NCBI GenBank assembly: GCA_964495705.1
Contig: CAZBWS010000059.1
Coordinates: 1 to 15,491 of the forward strand
Source: CAZBWS01 sp964495705
Lineage (GTDB): Bacteria; Pseudomonadota; Gammaproteobacteria; HTCC5015
Length of the DNA: 15,491 nt
Direction of reading: 5' to 3'
Each line of letters opens with the position of its first letter. Positions within the stretch are counted from its first letter, which is position 1. Shown piece after piece: positions 14,119 to 15,491 of the stretch. The notes beneath the pieces were generated by a model that saw nothing but the letters and a program-made list of their open reading frames with translations, did no database searches and had not been told where the DNA came from. A program made the position numbers and the translations under genes.

Positions 14119-15213
14119 ATGGGCTTTAAATGCGGAATCGTTGGCCTGCCCAACGTCGGTAAATCAACACTGTTTAACGCTTTAACCAAGGCGGAAATTG
14201 CGGCAGAAAACTACCCTTTCTGCACCATTGATCCCAATGTGGGCGTGGTTCCCGTACCTGACGCGCGTATGGATGAGCTAGCCAAATTTGTGAACCCTCA
14301 GCGTATATTGCCGACGACAATGGAGTTTGTTGATATTGCAGGCCTAGTTGAAGGGGCGTCTAAGGGCGAGGGCTTGGGGAATAAATTCTTGGGCAATATT
14401 CGTGAGACGGATGCTATTGCACATGTCGTGCGCTGCTTTGAAAATGATGACATTATTCATGTAGCGGGTAAGATTAGCCCTCTAGATGATATGGAAATTA
14501 TCAATACTGAATTGCTATTAGCTGATATGGAATTGGCGGATACCGTGTTGCAGAAGGTTCAGCGCAACGCCAAGTCAGGCAATAAGGAAATGGTCCTCCG
14601 AGCTGAGTTACTCGGCAAGCTAAAGGCGCACTTGGAAGCAGGTGAGCCAGCGCGTACGGTCGGCTTTGATGAGGACCAGTGGTACAACCTACGTGAATAC
14701 TCTTTCATGACCTCCAAACCCATGATTTATATCGCAAACGTCAACGACGATGGCTTTGAAAATAACCCACTATTAGATGCTGTGCGCGAGCAGGCTGCTA
14801 AGGAGGGCGCTAAAGAAGTGGTGTCTGTGTGCGCGGCGATGGAAGCTGAAATTGCCTTGCTCGAAGATGACGAGAAGGGCGACTTCCTAGACGAGATGGG
14901 TTTGGACGAGCCTGGGCTGAACCGTGTGATTCGCGCAGGCTACGATGTACTCGGCCTGCAGACCTTCTTTACCGCAGGTGTACAAGAAGTGCGTGCATGG
15001 ACCGTCCACAAGGGCGCAACCGCGCCAAATGGAGCGGGGCGCATTCACACCGACTTTGAGAAAGGCTTTATTCGCGCCGAAGTGATTGGCTATGATGATT
15101 ACATCAGCTGTGGTGGCGAACAAGGCGCGAAGGATCAAGGTAAATGGCGCTTGGAAGGCAAGGAATACCTGCTGGTAGAAGGCGACGTGGTACACTTCCG
15201 CTTTAACGTATAA
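14119..15213 (+). CDS. ychF: Redox-regulated ATPase YchF (Obg-related P-loop protein)
   Basis: Ribosome-binding P-loop NTPase of the Obg/OLA1 group, ATP-preferring in studied members and linked to stress response and catalase control. 364 aa (E. coli 363). Visible: G1 GLPNVGKST (9-17), G3 DIAGLVEGA (72-80), G4 written NVND (207-210) instead of the GTP-specific NKxD, a helical insert (about 125-190) and the C-terminal TGS domain (about 278-364) with LQTFFTAGVQEVRAWTV, HTDFEKGFIRAEVIGYDDY and the ending VEGDVVHFRFNV. ATG 14119 has GAGG at 14108-14111 with 7-base spacing. It follows pth by 29 bases, a conserved two-gene arrangement, and is followed by a palindromic repeat. Confidence 0.97.
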   Translation: MGFKCGIVGLPNVGKSTLFNALTKAEIAAENYPFCTIDPNVGVVPVPDARMDELAKFVNPQRILPTTMEFVDIAGLVEGASKGEGLGNKFLGNIRETDAIAHVVRCFENDDIIHVAGKISPLDDMEIINTELLLADMELADTVLQKVQRNAKSGNKEMVLRAELLGKLKAHLEAGEPARTVGFDEDQWYNLREYSFMTSKPMIYIANVNDDGFENNPLLDAVREQAAKEGAKEVVSVCAAMEAEIALLEDDEKGDFLDEMGLDEPGLNRVIRAGYDVLGLQTFFTAGVQEVRAWTVHKGATAPNGAGRIHTDFEKGFIRAEVIGYDDYISCGGEQGAKDQGKWRLEGKEYLLVEGDVVHFRFNV

Positions 15214-15225
15214 CAGCTTTTCACT

Positions 15226-15260
15226 GCCTATCCGCATAGACAAAAACTACGCGGATAGGC
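15226..15260. repeat. Inverted repeat downstream of ychF, second copy of the GCCTATCCGC family
   Basis: GCCTATCCGC (15226-15235) and GCGGATAGGC (15251-15260) form a 10-bp stem, extended inside by TAG/CTA after one mismatch, with loop ACAAAAA. It begins 12 bases after the ychF stop and lacks a T-run. The arms are identical to the outer arms of the palindrome after prfA. Confidence 0.8.
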
Positions 15261-15271
15261 TAAAAATAGGC

Positions 15272-15300
15272 TTGACAAAAAGCGCGAAAATCTGCAAAAT
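15272..15300 (+). promoter_or_regulatory. Promoter of tRNA-Met
   Basis: Perfect -35 TTGACA (15272-15277), exact 17-base spacer and -10 CAAAAT (15295-15300; 4/6), followed by the GC-rich discriminator TCGCGCC typical of stable-RNA promoters under stringent control. Confidence 0.75.
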
Positions 15301-15315
15301 TCGCGCCTCAAAAAT

Positions 15316-15392
15316 GGTTATGTAGCTCAGCTGGTTAGAGCACAGCATTCATAATGCTGGGGTCGGTGGTTCAAGTCCACCTATAACCACCA
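15316..15392 (+). tRNA. tRNA-Met, elongator type (anticodon CAT)
   Basis: 77 nt with encoded CCA. Acceptor GGTTATG pairs with TATAACC (last pair G-T), discriminator A. The D arm is GCTC-AGCTGGTTA-GAGC; the anticodon arm is CAGCA-TTCATAA-TGCTG with CAT; the T arm contains GTTCAAGTC. The acceptor is fully paired at position 1-72 and the body resembles E. coli metT (GTAGCTCAG, TGGTTAGAGCACA), so it is elongator rather than initiator. A lysidine-modified Ile tRNA also has CAT, but the body fits Met better. Confidence 0.93.
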
Positions 15393-15403
15393 TATACACA
15401 TCT

Positions 15404-15429
15404 AAAGACGTCCAAGGACGTCTTTTTTT
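15404..15429 (+). terminator. Intrinsic terminator after tRNA-Met
   Basis: Perfect stem AAAGACGTCC / GGACGTCTTT around AA, running into a tract of seven T. It closes the single-tRNA transcription unit. Confidence 0.9.
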
Positions 15430-15491
15430 GTGTCTATTTACTCCACCGTACTACCGTATTGAATAGTAAAGGCACTGGAAGGTGGCATGTC

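Noticed and set aside
15438..15491. 17-codon minus-strand frame ending TAA at the right edge (tail SSAFTIQYGSTVE)
   Set aside because: Another frame is open over nearly the same stretch and there is too little sequence to tell a true gene end from chance.
15316..15491. Possible integrative-element attachment site at the 3' end of tRNA-Met
   Set aside because: No integrase, no repeat of the tRNA 3' end and too little downstream sequence in the window.

Overview
This window is a chromosomal housekeeping segment from a gammaproteobacterium. The gene order lolB - ispE - tRNA-Gln - prs - rplY - pth - ychF, with hemA-prfA divergent from a TPR lipoprotein gene upstream of lolB, is the arrangement I know from Pseudomonas and related orders. 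The mid-range base composition and the protein sequences suggest a marine, Cellvibrionales- or Oceanospirillales-like lineage. I infer this from general resemblance and cannot name a genus.

Layout. (1) Bases 1-2771, minus strand: rapA (RNA polymerase recycling ATPase), running off the left edge probably within a few codons of its stop. (2) 2772-3134: intergenic stretch with a 100-N scaffold gap flanked by two identical 55-bp sequences, almost certainly an assembly artefact, then a Fur-box-like palindrome. (3) 3135-3642: decayed periplasmic solute-binding protein gene with a lost middle and a frame break. (4) 3643-5266: REP-like hairpin, promoter and fumA (class I iron-sulfur fumarase). (5) 5339-8207, minus strand: hemA-prfA, a pair 2 nt apart, then a perfect 28-bp palindrome and a small TTG-initiated TPR-like gene where prmC is often found. 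(6) 8321-11632, plus strand: TPR lipoprotein, lolB, ispE and tRNA-Gln packed end to end and closed by a strong intrinsic terminator. (7) 11699-15213: prs, then rplY, pth and ychF. (8) 15272-15429: a complete tRNA-Met unit with promoter and terminator. The last 62 bases hold nothing I can assign.

Functional themes: translation and its quality control (RF1, bL25, Pth, YchF, two tRNAs), precursor metabolism (tetrapyrrole entry through HemA, isoprenoids through IspE, PRPP through Prs), TCA cycle (FumA), outer-membrane lipoprotein handling (LolB and its TPR lipoprotein neighbour) and transcription recycling (RapA).

I do not see a novel multi-gene system, phage, CRISPR array or insertion sequence. 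The observations most worth a second look are a textbook intrinsic-terminator structure inside the 5' part of the pth coding region, a palindrome family (GCCTATCCGC...GCGGATAGGC) present just downstream of both prfA and ychF, the Fur-box-like site in front of a broken transporter gene, the tRNA-Gln/terminator placed between ispE and prs, and the separation of prfA from prmC.
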